DNA of 64,000 nt from JAPPHA01 sp963662815 (GTDB taxonomy: Bacteria; Pseudomonadota; Alphaproteobacteria; Rhodobacterales; Rhodobacteraceae). Within the stretch, counting starts at the first letter, position 1. Every line of letters starts with the position of its first letter. Below the pieces are notes generated by a model, which was not told the DNA's origin, made no database searches, and saw nothing but the letters and a program-made list of their open reading frames with translations. The stretch spans positions 25,134 through 89,133 of the forward strand of contig CAXXWA010000023.1 in assembly GCA_963662815.2 (NCBI GenBank). Direction: 5' to 3'. This document shows, one piece after another, positions 25,980 to 35,303 of the stretch. Made by a program: the position numbers and the translations under genes.

Positions 25980-27422
25980 CTATCCCTGGTCCAGAAGATC
26001 TTCCGCGGCAGTCGCGCCCGAATTCGCCGCAGGCGCTCCGCCCTCCGTGAGAACGCCGGCCACGAACCCGAGGACAGGGGTCGATTCGCCGTTCTCCCGG
26101 CCGTCCGGCGGTGCCTTCCAGCTCAGGGTGTCGAACGCCCCGCAATTGTCGCAGACGGGCGCCCAAGCTGAATGGATGTGGCTGCAGCTGTCGCACGTCC
26201 AGCGCGGGCCGCGAGGCGCGTTGAGCGCGCGGGTCAGCCAGCCGCGCACGACATTCTCGGCGGCGCCTTCGCCGCGCGCGATCGCCGCCATGATTGTCAG
26301 CGACCGAACCGTGGGCTCTTCTTCGGCCATGTTCCCGAGCGCCCGCCGCGCCTCCGGAAAGTCCTCTGCCGCCATAAGCAGTTCGGCCTTCAGCAACCTG
26401 GTTTCGGCGAACGATGGGTTCAGCCGCAGCAGCTGCTGAAACCTCTTAAGCCGGTCGGCGGGAGTTTCGTCCGGCTCGATTTCCGCGAAGGCCGCAGCCA
26501 AGTCGGAATGCGGATTGGACGACCACGCCTTTCGGAGAATGCCCCCGGCGCGCTTCTTGTTCCCTTTCCCCAACTCGAGTTCGGATGCCAGGACCGCGGC
26601 CGGAACGAGCGCCGGAGACAGGCGGTTCGCCTCTGCGGCCGCCCGAGCCCCGCCGACCATGTCATTCTCTTCGAGACGGCGGCGCGCGTCGGCCAGAACG
26701 ACGATCGCCTCCCTGCGGCGCGCGACCCCGCTTGTCAGGCCCTTCGCCGACACGCTTGCGCGCAGCGTCCTGCGCGCGCCCTCCCAGTCGCCCTGTTCAA
26801 GCTGCAGCGCGAAAAGGGTGTTGATCGTTTCGACATGTTTCGGGCGAAGCTCCAGGGCCTTCTCCGCGAGTTTCAGGGCCGTCGCCCTGTCACCCTCCTC
26901 GAGTTTCTGCTTCATGAGGCCGCGCACTCCGAGGACGCGGGTCTGGCGGTTGCCCAGCAGCCGCTTGTAGTACTTTTCCGCCTTGCGCGTTTCGCCGCTG
27001 AGCTCGGCCGCCTGGGCGTTTATCAGGTTGGCGACTTCCGGGCGCATGAGCCGGCGCTCCGCGCGCGCCGCATGGGCCATGGCCTCGCGGCCCTCGCCCA
27101 CCGCCAGCGACACCATTCCGTCGGCGAGGGCCTCGAATCCGCGACGCTCCCGATTGCGGTCGAAGTACCTCGAGATCGCCGTCTCGTCGCCGTTGAAAAA
27201 CCTGAACACCGCCAGGAGCAGGCCGAGGAAGACGAGCAGGAGCCAGAATCCGGCGAGGAGACAGGCAGCGCCGAGAAGCGCAACCATCGGTGTGGTGCTG
27301 AATTCGACCTTGCCGAGGGAGACCCTGAGTTCGCCTCCGGCTTCCATGACCAGAACCGCCCCGAATGCGACAAGCATGACGATGGCGAGAAAGACCGTGA
27401 CCTTGACCATCGACCAGATCAT
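25980..27422 (-). CDS. hemY: HemY-like membrane TPR protein with C-terminal zinc ribbon
   Basis: 480 aa. Two N-terminal transmembrane helices (VFLAIVMLVAFGAVLVM; PMVALLGAACLLAGFWLLLV) are followed by a cytoplasmic/periplasmic-facing TPR-like alpha-helical array. Near the end is CDSCSHIHSAWAPVCDNCG (C-x2-C, C-x2-C), a rubredoxin-like zinc ribbon that is common in alphaproteobacterial HemY homologues. This is not protoporphyrinogen oxidase; the name comes from the hem operon position in enterobacteria. The start ATG 27422 lies 17 bases after the stop of the mitofilin-like gene; ATG 27410 is an alternative. Confidence 0.85.
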   Translation of the reverse strand: MIWSMVKVTVFLAIVMLVAFGAVLVMEAGGELRVSLGKVEFSTTPMVALLGAACLLAGFWLLLVFLGLLLAVFRFFNGDETAISRYFDRNRERRGFEALADGMVSLAVGEGREAMAHAARAERRLMRPEVANLINAQAAELSGETRKAEKYYKRLLGNRQTRVLGVRGLMKQKLEEGDRATALKLAEKALELRPKHVETINTLFALQLEQGDWEGARRTLRASVSAKGLTSGVARRREAIVVLADARRRLEENDMVGGARAAAEANRLSPALVPAAVLASELELGKGNKKRAGGILRKAWSSNPHSDLAAAFAEIEPDETPADRLKRFQQLLRLNPSFAETRLLKAELLMAAEDFPEARRALGNMAEEEPTVRSLTIMAAIARGEGAAENVVRGWLTRALNAPRGPRWTCDSCSHIHSAWAPVCDNCGAFDTLSWKAPPDGRENGESTPVLGFVAGVLTEGGAPAANSGATAAEDLLDQG

Positions 27423-27438
27423 GACGACCGGACTCCCG

Positions 27439-28722
27439 TCATTCCGCCGCAACGCTCGCGCCGGACAGCCGGACGGCCGCTTCCGCCGCCCCGTGCAGTC
27501 GCCGGACATCGGCTAGCCATGGCGCCATCGCGGCGGCGGCGGATTCGTCGAGCTGGCCCGCTTCTTCAAGGACGCGACCCAGGTCGCCCCCTGCCAGGTA
27601 CCCATCGACCCGCGACAGGATCGCGTCGGTCTCTCCTCCCTCCCGGGGCTCCAGAGACCGCGTCACCACGAGGGAGCGCATGAACGCGACGAACCGGTTG
27701 AGGAAGCCATCGCCCGCTTCGGCCCTGGCGGCGGCCCGGATCGCCGCATAGGCCGATTCCGGGAAGGCGGCCCGCAAGTCGGCCAGGGACGGCGTGCCCG
27801 TCGCCGCAACGTCGGCGAGCGCGGCAGGCAGGGTGGCACCGTTGCGTTCGGCCAGCGCCGAGGCGGCGGCAGCGAAGCTGCGGCCGGTGCCCAGCGCGGC
27901 AATGATCTCCGCCAGTTCCGGCGGCGGCGTCCGGGAGACCTCCCCCGGTTGCACCGCCGCAGGCGGGGGCCGCGCCTCCAACGCTTCGAGCCGCGCGCCC
28001 AGCAGGTCCTGGCGGGCGGAGATCTCGCCAAGACGGGCTGAGGCTTCGGCGAGATCGGCTTCCAGCCTCTCGACCGACGCCTTCTGTCCGGCGATCATGG
28101 CCACGGCTTCGGCCGGAAGCTCGGGCGATCCGGAGACCATGAGGTCGGCCAGCGCGGACACTTCGGAGGAGACGGCCTCGAGGCGCGTCTCGGCAGCGGC
28201 GATCCGTTCGGCGATCCGGGTTTCCGCTGCGGCCGAGACACTCCCCTCGATCGCTTCGAGGCGTTGGCGGACCGACTCGCCGTGCGCCGACAGCATGCCC
28301 TCGACTTCGTCCCGCCCCGGGCGGTCGCGGTCCTCATCCTCCAGCGCATCCAGCCTGAGATCGATCGCATCAAGCCGTAGCCGGATGCTGCCTTCAAGGT
28401 CGCCGACCAGCGCCGCCGCGTCGGTTCCGCCCGGAGTCAGGAAGGACGCAACCGGCGCCATCCAGGGCGGAAGCACCGCGGCGATGCGCGGCGCGCTCCA
28501 CAGCACGAGCGTCGAAAGCAATGTCAATGCGGCGAGGCCGGCGAGCACGCGGGAAGAAAACGACCAGCGGTCCGGCATGCGAAGAAGCCGCTGGCGGAAT
28601 CCGCGCCCGACGGACCGCTTTCCGCCGCCGGTCTTCCCTCCTTCGCCAGCGGAGCCCCGCGAATCGCCATCGCGGCCGCCATCCGGCTCGACGGTTGCAT
28701 CGCCAGGATTTTCGCTGACCAT
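27439..28722 (-). CDS. mitofilin-like inner-membrane coiled-coil protein (COG4223)
   Basis: 427 aa. A short Gly/Arg/Lys-rich cytoplasmic N-terminus (residues 1-50) is followed by one transmembrane helix (SSRVLAGLAALTLLSTLVLW), then about 150 residues of heptad-rich coiled coil (MLSAHGESVRQRLEAI; EADLAEASARLGEISARQDL) and a helical C-terminal region. Alphaproteobacteria keep such a gene between hemD and hemY; it is related to mitofilin/Mic60 of mitochondrial cristae. The ATG at 28722 is chosen because the codons before it belong to the intergenic space after hemD. Confidence 0.82.
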   Translation of the reverse strand: MVSENPGDATVEPDGGRDGDSRGSAGEGGKTGGGKRSVGRGFRQRLLRMPDRWSFSSRVLAGLAALTLLSTLVLWSAPRIAAVLPPWMAPVASFLTPGGTDAAALVGDLEGSIRLRLDAIDLRLDALEDEDRDRPGRDEVEGMLSAHGESVRQRLEAIEGSVSAAAETRIAERIAAAETRLEAVSSEVSALADLMVSGSPELPAEAVAMIAGQKASVERLEADLAEASARLGEISARQDLLGARLEALEARPPPAAVQPGEVSRTPPPELAEIIAALGTGRSFAAAASALAERNGATLPAALADVAATGTPSLADLRAAFPESAYAAIRAAARAEAGDGFLNRFVAFMRSLVVTRSLEPREGGETDAILSRVDGYLAGGDLGRVLEEAGQLDESAAAAMAPWLADVRRLHGAAEAAVRLSGASVAAE

Positions 28723-28784
28723 TTGATGCCTTTCGTCAGTGGTTGCGACCGCGGGCGAACCGCGGCAACCGCCGGTTGCAGAGT

Positions 28785-29513
28785 CTACTCCAATCGAGCG
28801 GTTTTCAAAATCAGATCCTGCATGGCATCCCCGTCGGGGGCAGCCGAAACCGCTACGGCGGCGTTCCGGAGAGCCGCCAAGGGCCGCGCAGCCTGTTCGC
28901 TGATGCAGGGGCAGACAAGATTCGCCGGTGCCGCGTCTCCGACTTCCCGCGCCAGCCGCGATGCTCCGTAGGCGGAAAACACCGGGACGCACAGTGGTCC
29001 GGACACGAGCGCCGCTCTCGCCTCCTCGGTCAGCGGCAACGGCGCCTGACGGTAGAGGATGACGGATTCTACCGACACCCCGCGGCGCGCGAGGCGGCCT
29101 GCGAGGTCGTGTGCGACGCGTTCGCCGCGCGGGTACAGGAACGGCCGGCCGGACGCGCCGGACCGTTTCGCCGCAAGCTCCGCGAGGCCGGTCACCGATC
29201 CCGGCGATTCCTCGTTCCGAACGGCCGGGAATCCGGCCGCCCGCGCTGCCTCGTGCGTGCCCGGTCCAACGCACAACGCCTCGAGGGTGCGGTCCGCCGT
29301 CCTGCCAGCGAAGGCGGCGACCGCATTCGGCGACGTGAACAGGATGCCCTGCCTGCCTTCGAGGTCGAACGCCGACGGCACCTCCTCGATGGCGACGAGC
29401 GGCGAGAAGAGAATCCGCAGCCGATTGCCGCTCCTCTCCCGGAGGCGTTCCGCGAAGGCCCTGCCCTGCACGATCGGGCGTATCATCAGAATCGACCGCA
29501 GCGTGCCTGCCAT
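28785..29513 (-). CDS. hemD: uroporphyrinogen-III synthase
   Basis: 242 aa. Cyclises hydroxymethylbilane to uroporphyrinogen III, the last common step before haem and corrins. The family is poorly conserved; visible features are LMIRPIVQGRAFAERL at the start, ILFTSPNAVAAFA (the (F/L)TSxNAV motif), ALCVGPGTHEAARAAG, and YPRGERV at mid-length. Operon hemD, mitofilin-like gene, hemY. hemC, which usually lies beside hemD, is absent here; hemD directly diverges from tsaD with 82 bases between. The ATG at 29513 is used; an ATG nine codons on is possible. Confidence 0.85.
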   Translation of the reverse strand: MAGTLRSILMIRPIVQGRAFAERLRERSGNRLRILFSPLVAIEEVPSAFDLEGRQGILFTSPNAVAAFAGRTADRTLEALCVGPGTHEAARAAGFPAVRNEESPGSVTGLAELAAKRSGASGRPFLYPRGERVAHDLAGRLARRGVSVESVILYRQAPLPLTEEARAALVSGPLCVPVFSAYGASRLAREVGDAAPANLVCPCISEQAARPLAALRNAAVAVSAAPDGDAMQDLILKTARLE

Positions 29514-29595
29514 TCGTGAATCGCCCTGGCGTTGCCCTTCGCCTTAGCCGGATGCTAGGTCGCGCGCAGGAGACCACGGCCGGGAGTCATTGGCA

Positions 29596-30705
29596 ATGGC
29601 CGAAGCCATCACCGTGCTCGGTATCGAAAGCAGTTGCGACGACACCGCCGCTGCGGTGGTGCGCCGCGCCGGCGGCCGGGCCGAGGTTCTCTCGTCAATC
29701 GTGGCCGGGCAGGACGGGCTGCACGCGGCCTACGGCGGCGTCGTCCCCGAAATCGCCGCGCGAGCGCACGCGGGCAAGCTCGATCTCGTCGTCGAACGCG
29801 CGCTCGAGGAAGCCGGTCTCGGACTGCCAAGCGTGGACGCCGTCGCCGTGACCGCCGGCCCCGGCCTCATCGGCGGAGTCCTGAGCGGCGTCATGTGCGC
29901 CAAGGGCCTCGCGGCGGGTTCCGGAAAACCCCTCGTCGGCGTCAACCACCTCGCGGGTCACGCATTGACGCCGCGCATGACGGACAATGTCGCCTACCCG
30001 TATCTGGTGCTGCTCGTATCCGGCGGCCACTGCCAGTTCCTCGCTGTCGAGGCAGCCGACGGATTCCGCCGTTTCGGCGGAACCATCGACGACGCCCCGG
30101 GTGAGGCTTTCGACAAGGTCGCCCGTATGCTCGGTCTCGGTTTTCCGGGCGGGCCGGCCGTGGAGGCCGCGGCCGCGGCCGGGAATCCGCACCGCTTCGA
30201 CCTGCCGCGCCCGCTCCTGAACCGCGACGGGGAGGACATGTCGTTCTCCGGGCTGAAGACTGCCGTCCTTCGCGCCCGCGAGCTCGCGGCGCGCGACCAG
30301 GGCCGCCTTTCGGACCGCGACAGGAGAGATCTCTCGGCGAGCTTCCAGATGGCGGTCGCCGACACGCTGTCGGAAAAGTCCCGGCGCGCCTGCAACCGGT
30401 TCCGCGATGAATTCGGCAACGCTTCCGAAGCGGCGCGGCCGGTCTTTGCCGTCGCCGGCGGCGTGGCCGCCAACGCGTTGATCCGGACTCTGCTCGAAGC
30501 CGTCGCGCGCGATGCCGGATTCCGGTTCATCGCCCCGGCGCCGGCGTACTGCACCGACAACGCGGCCATGATCGCCTGGGCCGGACTGGAACTGTTCGCA
30601 GGCGGCAAACGGGACGGGTTCGACCTGTCCGCCCGCCCGCGCTGGCCGCTGGATCCGGATGCGCCGCCGATTCTCGGTTCCGGCAGGAAGCGCGCGAAGG
30701 CGTGA
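29596..30705 (+). CDS. tsaD: tRNA N6-threonylcarbamoyladenosine transferase TsaD
   Basis: 369 aa. Transfers the threonylcarbamoyl group to A37 of ANN-decoding tRNAs, with TsaB and TsaE. Motifs: GIESSCDDT at the N-terminus, AAYGGVVPEIAARAH, the metal-binding NHLAGH, VSGGHCQ, and FAVAGGVAANALIR with CTDNAAMIAW near the end. ATG 29596 is preferred to a TTG two codons upstream. It is coupled to gpsA through GTGA. TsaE is encoded in this window at about 33.7-34.2 kb. Confidence 0.97.
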   Translation: MAEAITVLGIESSCDDTAAAVVRRAGGRAEVLSSIVAGQDGLHAAYGGVVPEIAARAHAGKLDLVVERALEEAGLGLPSVDAVAVTAGPGLIGGVLSGVMCAKGLAAGSGKPLVGVNHLAGHALTPRMTDNVAYPYLVLLVSGGHCQFLAVEAADGFRRFGGTIDDAPGEAFDKVARMLGLGFPGGPAVEAAAAAGNPHRFDLPRPLLNRDGEDMSFSGLKTAVLRARELAARDQGRLSDRDRRDLSASFQMAVADTLSEKSRRACNRFRDEFGNASEAARPVFAVAGGVAANALIRTLLEAVARDAGFRFIAPAPAYCTDNAAMIAWAGLELFAGGKRDGFDLSARPRWPLDPDAPPILGSGRKRAKA

Positions 30706-31670
30706 GCCGGATCGGAATCATTGGCGCAGGCGCATTCGGCACGGCGCTCGGCTGCGTCCTCGCGAGGGACGGACGCGACGTACTGCTCTGGGGCCGAAAC
30801 GGCGCGCACATCGATGCCATGGCCGCAAACCGCCGGAACCGGACTCACCTTCCCGGCTGCGCCCTGCCGGACCGTCTCACCCCCACGGCAGCCCTTTCCG
30901 ATCTCTCCGGCATCTCGACGCTGCTCGTGGCGCTGCCCGCGCAGGCACTCGCCGGGTTCCTCGCCGATGCCGGGCTGCCGGCCGGGAAATTTCCGGTCGT
31001 CCTCTGCGCCAAGGGCATCGATCTGGCGAGCGTCAGCCTCCAGACGGATTTGCTCGCCGCTGCCTGCCCGGCCGCAACCGCCGCAGTGCTCACGGGGCCC
31101 GGTTTCGCAGACGACCTCGCACGTAGCAAGCCGACCGCAATGACGCTCGCATGCCGCGACCGGACGACCGGAAAGCGCCTGCAGGCGCAGTTGTCCACCC
31201 CCGTCCTCAGGCTGTACCTGAGCAGCGACCCGGTCGGAGCCCAGCTCGGCGGCGCGCTGAAGAACGTGACCGCGATCGCCTGCGGCGCCGCCTCGGGGGC
31301 GGGCCTCGGCGAAAGCGCCCGGGCAGCGCTGATCACGCGCGGTTACGCGGAAATGGTCCGCCTCGGAACGGCGATGGGCGCTCGGAGGGAAACCCTTTCA
31401 GGCTTGTCCGGATTCGGCGACCTCGCGCTGACCTGCACCTCGGAGAAGTCTCGCAACTACGCCCTCGGCCTGGCGATCGGAGAAGGGCGGGAGCCAGCGC
31501 CGGGAGTCACGGTAGAGGGTATTGCAACCGCGCGGGCGACGGTTAATCTTGCGTCCACCCTGAGGGTCGACATGCCGGTCGCGGAGGCCGTGGCCAGCTT
31601 GCTGGATGGCCGCACGACGGTGCAGGCGGCGCTGCATGCGCTGATGTCGCGGCCGTTGCGGACGGAGTGA
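30702..31670 (+). CDS. gpsA: NAD(P)-dependent glycerol-3-phosphate dehydrogenase
   Basis: 322 aa. Reduces dihydroxyacetone phosphate to sn-glycerol-3-phosphate for phospholipid synthesis. Starts with GTG overlapping the tsaD stop. IGIIGAGAFGTALG is the dinucleotide loop; LCAKGID, LTGPGFADDLA, LGGALKNVTAIACG (with the catalytic Lys) and GFGDLALTCTSEKSRN follow in the right order. tsaD-gpsA adjacency is conserved among alphaproteobacteria. Confidence 0.96.
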   Translation: MSRIGIIGAGAFGTALGCVLARDGRDVLLWGRNGAHIDAMAANRRNRTHLPGCALPDRLTPTAALSDLSGISTLLVALPAQALAGFLADAGLPAGKFPVVLCAKGIDLASVSLQTDLLAAACPAATAAVLTGPGFADDLARSKPTAMTLACRDRTTGKRLQAQLSTPVLRLYLSSDPVGAQLGGALKNVTAIACGAASGAGLGESARAALITRGYAEMVRLGTAMGARRETLSGLSGFGDLALTCTSEKSRNYALGLAIGEGREPAPGVTVEGIATARATVNLASTLRVDMPVAEAVASLLDGRTTVQAALHALMSRPLRTE

Positions 31671-31698
31671 CTTCGGGTCGGGCAAGAGGAGCGCGAAC

Positions 31699-32115
31699 AT
31701 GGCATACTGGTTGTTCAAGTCCGAACCCGGGGAATGGAGCTGGGACGATCAGGTCGCAAGCGACAATCCCGACGGCGAGGAATGGGACGGAATCCGCAAC
31801 TACCAGGCGCGCAATCACATGCGCGAGATGAAGCCGGGCGATCTCGGATTCTTCTACCACTCGGTAAACGAGAAGCGAATCATGGGCATCGTCGAAGTCA
31901 CCGCCGAAGCGCATCATGACAGCACCACGGACGATCCCCGGTGGGAATGCGTGGACGTGCGCGCCGTCAAACCGCTCCCCGTTCCCGTCACGCTGGCCGC
32001 GTGCAGGGCGGAACCGCGGCTGTCGAACATGGTTCTCGTGAACAACACGCGCCTTTCGGTGCAGCCGGTCACTGCTGACGAGTGGAAGATCATCTGCGCC
32101 ATGGGCGGCCTCTGA
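31699..32115 (+). CDS. EVE-domain protein
   Basis: 138 aa, a single EVE (PUA-like) domain: YWLFKSEPGEWSWDDQ at the start, WDGIRNYQARNHMREMKPGD, then FFYHS and GIVEV. EVE domains bind modified bases in DNA or RNA; the human homologue is THYN1. GAGGAG precedes the ATG. In many genomes this gene lies close to gpsA, as here. Exact ligand unknown. Confidence 0.92.
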   Translation: MAYWLFKSEPGEWSWDDQVASDNPDGEEWDGIRNYQARNHMREMKPGDLGFFYHSVNEKRIMGIVEVTAEAHHDSTTDDPRWECVDVRAVKPLPVPVTLAACRAEPRLSNMVLVNNTRLSVQPVTADEWKIICAMGGL

Positions 32116-32250
32116 CGCGACCGGGAAAACGGGAAGACCACCGCAAAGCCACCCAGGGAATAGAAGTCAGACGCGATCCGGACTCCGGCCTTCGGGCCGG
32201 TTCGGCTGCCGGTCGCCGCCGTGCGGTGAACATTCGGGAGAAATTCGGAA

Positions 32251-32847
32251 ATGGCGCGACCGCAGAAACCGCGAGCCTGGCAGAGAATGCTCTCGGGCCG
32301 CCGGCTCGACCTCCTGAATCCGTCGCCCATGGACATCGAGATCGAGGACATCGCGCACGGCCTCGCCTTCGTCGCTCGCTGGAACGGACAGACGACCGGC
32401 GACTACCCGTATTCAGTCGCTGAGCATTCGGTCTTCGTTGCGGAGCTGTATCACCGCATGAAACCGAAGGCCGAAAGGCGCTGGAGGCTGGCCGCACTGC
32501 TCCACGACGCGCCCGAATACGTGATCGGCGACATGATCGGCCCGGTGAAGGCCTCTGTGGGACAGGGCTACGCCGAAGCCGATGCCCGCCTGACAGCCGC
32601 GATCCACCGCCGCTTCGGCCTGCCCGCCGACATCCCGCCCGCGATCAAGAGGGCCATCAAGAAGGCGGACAGGCTGTCGGCGCGCCTGGAGGCGGAGCAG
32701 ATCGCGGGGTTCTCGCGCGCGGAGGCGGATCGCCTGTTCGGGAAGGCGGACGCCGCCGACCTGATGGAACGCAGGCTGCGGCCGCATCCTCCGGCCGAGG
32801 TCAAGGGCATGTTCCTGGAAGCGTATCACGATCTTTGCGGAAGCTGA
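32251..32847 (+). CDS. HD-domain hydrolase, YfbR-like
   Basis: 198 aa. HD phosphohydrolase fold: SVAEHSVFVAELY supplies the first His, ALLHDAPEYVIGDM the HD pair, and IKKADRL a later metal Asp. It resembles YfbR-type 5'-deoxynucleotidases and related proteins. Start ATG 32251 with GGGAGAA upstream. It ends 17 bases from the convergent SCO gene. Confidence 0.85.
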   Translation: MARPQKPRAWQRMLSGRRLDLLNPSPMDIEIEDIAHGLAFVARWNGQTTGDYPYSVAEHSVFVAELYHRMKPKAERRWRLAALLHDAPEYVIGDMIGPVKASVGQGYAEADARLTAAIHRRFGLPADIPPAIKRAIKKADRLSARLEAEQIAGFSRAEADRLFGKADAADLMERRLRPHPPAEVKGMFLEAYHDLCGS

Positions 32848-32864
32848 CGCCGCCGCCCGGACTG

Positions 32865-33464
32865 CTATCCGATGTGGCACGCCGCCCGGTTCGCGACATC
32901 TTCGGCCGAAGCGTCCCGCCTGAAGTGGTCGATCAGCCCTTCCGGCGTCATCAGGTATGTGAAGGTCAGGTGATCGACAAGGTAGTCTTCGCCCTCTCCC
33001 GCCCTGCGGTGGTAGACCCTGTAGGCTTTCGCGGCGGCGGCCACCTGTTCCGGCGAGCCCGTCAGCCCGGTCAGCTTCGGATGCATCACCTCCACGAAGT
33101 CGGCCAGGACTTCCGGCGTATCGCGTTCCGGATCGACGGAAATAAAGAGGCCCGGAAGGTCGAGGCCGCGCTCGGCGAGCAGGTCCATCGCCTCGGCGTT
33201 GCGGGCGAGGTCCACCGGGCAAATGTCGGGACAGTAGGTGTAGCCGAAGTAGACCAGGGTCGGCCCCCTGATGACATCCGCCTCGGACACTTCCGCGCCC
33301 TCGTGGGAAACCAGCTTGAAGGGGCCGCCGACGGCGCCGTTCGCCGCGGCGACCGGAGACCCGCCGCACGTCGGATCCTTGAACGGATTGACGACCAGCG
33401 CCACGCCGACTGCCAGGGCCGCTCCTGCGGTTCCGGCGGCGACCAACGCATAGAATCGGGTCAT
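32865..33464 (-). CDS. SCO1/SenC-family copper chaperone
   Basis: 199 aa, membrane-anchored thioredoxin-fold protein that helps load the CuA centre of cytochrome c oxidase. N-terminal helix (FYALVAAGTAGAALAVGVALVV) then GPTLVYFGYTYCPDICP with the CxxxC copper pair, FISVDPERDTP, and the copper-binding His in VDHLTFTYLM. The ATG at 33464 starts directly before the anchor. Convergent with the HD gene; divergent from tsaE. Confidence 0.93.
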   Translation of the reverse strand: MTRFYALVAAGTAGAALAVGVALVVNPFKDPTCGGSPVAAANGAVGGPFKLVSHEGAEVSEADVIRGPTLVYFGYTYCPDICPVDLARNAEAMDLLAERGLDLPGLFISVDPERDTPEVLADFVEVMHPKLTGLTGSPEQVAAAAKAYRVYHRRAGEGEDYLVDHLTFTYLMTPEGLIDHFRRDASAEDVANRAACHIG

Positions 33465-33735
33465 GTCTCTGCTGCCGCGCATCCGTGAACGTTCCGTCGT
33501 CCTCGCCGGTTGCCGGACTGTGGCGCAAAGCGTCGCGGATTTCAACGTCCGGGGCGCCCGCGCGAATATCCCCTTGACGGCAAACTGCATGTATGAATCA
33601 ACCCGACCATGGATGCGGTCGCGACGGGAACGCTTCACGCCGGCCTCCCGGGAATCCGGGCAGGCGGTCCTTGCCTGTTTGCAGGGCTTTCGCGAATCGC
33701 CCGGCCCGCCAGGGCGGCTTCCGGGGCGGCGGACC

Positions 33736-34248
33736 TTGCCCGGCAGTTGCCTTGACCTTCCGTCGGAAGCGGCGACCGACGGGTTCGCGGAGCTCGTCGC
33801 GGCGGATCTCGCGCCGGGCGACGTCATCCTTCTCTCCGGTCCGCTCGGTGCCGGAAAGAGTCATTTCAGCAGACAGGTCATCCGGCGAATGCAGGCGCTC
33901 GGCGGCGTTCCAGAGGAGGAGGTGCCGTCGCCGACGTACACCCTCGTCCAGACCTACGAGGCCGGAACCTGCGACATCTGGCACGCCGACCTTTATCGCC
34001 TCGAGGACGAGTGGGATCTCGTGGAACTCGGCCTCGAGGACGCGTTTCGGGAAGCCGTCTGCCTCGTCGAATGGCCGGACAGGCTGGGTTCGCTGATGCC
34101 GGAGACAGCGCTCTCTGTCAGATTCGACATTCTCGGCGACCATGCAAGGCGCGCGCATCTCGCATGGACGGACGGGCGTTGGAGCACGGTCGCGGACGCG
34201 GCCCGCGTCCGCGCGGCAAGCGCCGCATTCGGAGGGTCCGGCCGGTGA
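33736..34248 (+). CDS. tsaE: tRNA threonylcarbamoyladenosine ATPase TsaE
   Basis: About 170 aa from the TTG at 33736. P-loop is SGPLGAGKS; SPTYTLVQTYEA, IWHADLYRLEDEWDLVELGL and VCLVEWPDRLG are the other TsaE blocks. The frame is open further upstream (ATG at 33589 or 33613), but those codons look non-coding and would give an unusually long N-terminus; the start is therefore uncertain. The stop overlaps the GTG of amgK (GTGA). Acts with TsaB/TsaD in tRNA t6A synthesis. Confidence 0.88.
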   Translation: MPGSCLDLPSEAATDGFAELVAADLAPGDVILLSGPLGAGKSHFSRQVIRRMQALGGVPEEEVPSPTYTLVQTYEAGTCDIWHADLYRLEDEWDLVELGLEDAFREAVCLVEWPDRLGSLMPETALSVRFDILGDHARRAHLAWTDGRWSTVADAARVRAASAAFGGSGR

Positions 34249-35303
34249 CGGGAAAACGGGCAGTGCTCGCCGACGGCTTCCTGGCGCGATCGGGATGGGC
34301 GACGGCGATTCGCGAACCGCTGGCAGCGGACGCCTCGAAGCGTTCCTATCACCGCCTTCATGATTCCGGCGCCGGCAGATCCGCGATCCTCATGGATGCG
34401 CCGCCGGAGGACGGCGAGGATGTCCGGCCGTTCGTGCGCATCGCGAGCGAGCTTCGCCTGCGCGGCCTCAGCGCGCCCGAGATCATTTCAGCGGACCCGG
34501 AGCACGGATTCCTGCTCCTGGAGGATCTCGGCGATGCCGTCTTCGCGAACGTGTGCTCGGGCCGCCCGGAAATCGAATCCGACCTTTACGGGACCGCGGT
34601 CGGAGTCCTTGTCCACCTCCACGGCTTTCCGGCGCCCCCGGACGTCCGGCCGTACGACGCCGCGACCTTCCGCGAGGAGGCCGCCCTGTTCACCGAGTGG
34701 TATCTCCCCGCCGCAACCGGCCAGCCGACCCCGCCCGAGGTCGAGCGCGCGTTCCTGTCGCTGGTGGTCGACGCCTTCCGGTGCGCCTGCGAGGGACAGG
34801 CGCCGGTGCTTGTCCTCAGGGACTACCACGCCGAGAACATCATGTGGCTGCCGGACCGCAAGGGCATTGCGCGGGCAGGCATCCTCGACTTCCAGGACGC
34901 GGTCGCGGGACATCCGGCCTACGATCTCGTCTCGCTGCTCGAGGATGCGCGCAGGGACACGGACGAGGCGCTTCAACGCGAGATGGTATCCTGCTATCTC
35001 GAATCCGCCTCCCGCCGGGCGGCGCGTTCGGACGCACCCCGTCTCGACGCAGAACAGTTCGAGGCAGCCTACTCGGTTCTCGGCGCGCAGCGCAACCTCC
35101 GCATCGTCGGAGTGTTCTCGCGGCTCTGCATCCGCGACGGCAAGTTCGCCTACGTCGACCTCATCCCGCGCGTCTGGAGCCACATCCGCCGCGACCTCTG
35201 CCACGCGGCCCTCTCCGGACTCCGCGACTGGATCGCGGCGCATGCGCCGGAACCGGACCCAGGAATCCTCGACGCCGTCAGGAACCGGAAGAATGACGCC
35301 TAG
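34245..35303 (+). CDS. amgK: N-acetylmuramate/N-acetylglucosamine kinase
   Basis: 352 aa, aminoglycoside-phosphotransferase fold. Phosphorylates N-acetylmuramic acid at C1 in the peptidoglycan recycling route that bypasses UDP-GlcNAc enolpyruvyl synthesis. Catalytic loop LRDYHAENIMWLP and metal loop GILDFQDAVAGHPAYDL are clear; ASKRSYHRL near the start is the nucleotide-binding strand. GTG start overlaps the tsaE stop. It overlaps murU by 11 bases, the usual amgK-murU pair. Confidence 0.92.
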   Translation: MTGKRAVLADGFLARSGWATAIREPLAADASKRSYHRLHDSGAGRSAILMDAPPEDGEDVRPFVRIASELRLRGLSAPEIISADPEHGFLLLEDLGDAVFANVCSGRPEIESDLYGTAVGVLVHLHGFPAPPDVRPYDAATFREEAALFTEWYLPAATGQPTPPEVERAFLSLVVDAFRCACEGQAPVLVLRDYHAENIMWLPDRKGIARAGILDFQDAVAGHPAYDLVSLLEDARRDTDEALQREMVSCYLESASRRAARSDAPRLDAEQFEAAYSVLGAQRNLRIVGVFSRLCIRDGKFAYVDLIPRVWSHIRRDLCHAALSGLRDWIAAHAPEPDPGILDAVRNRKNDA

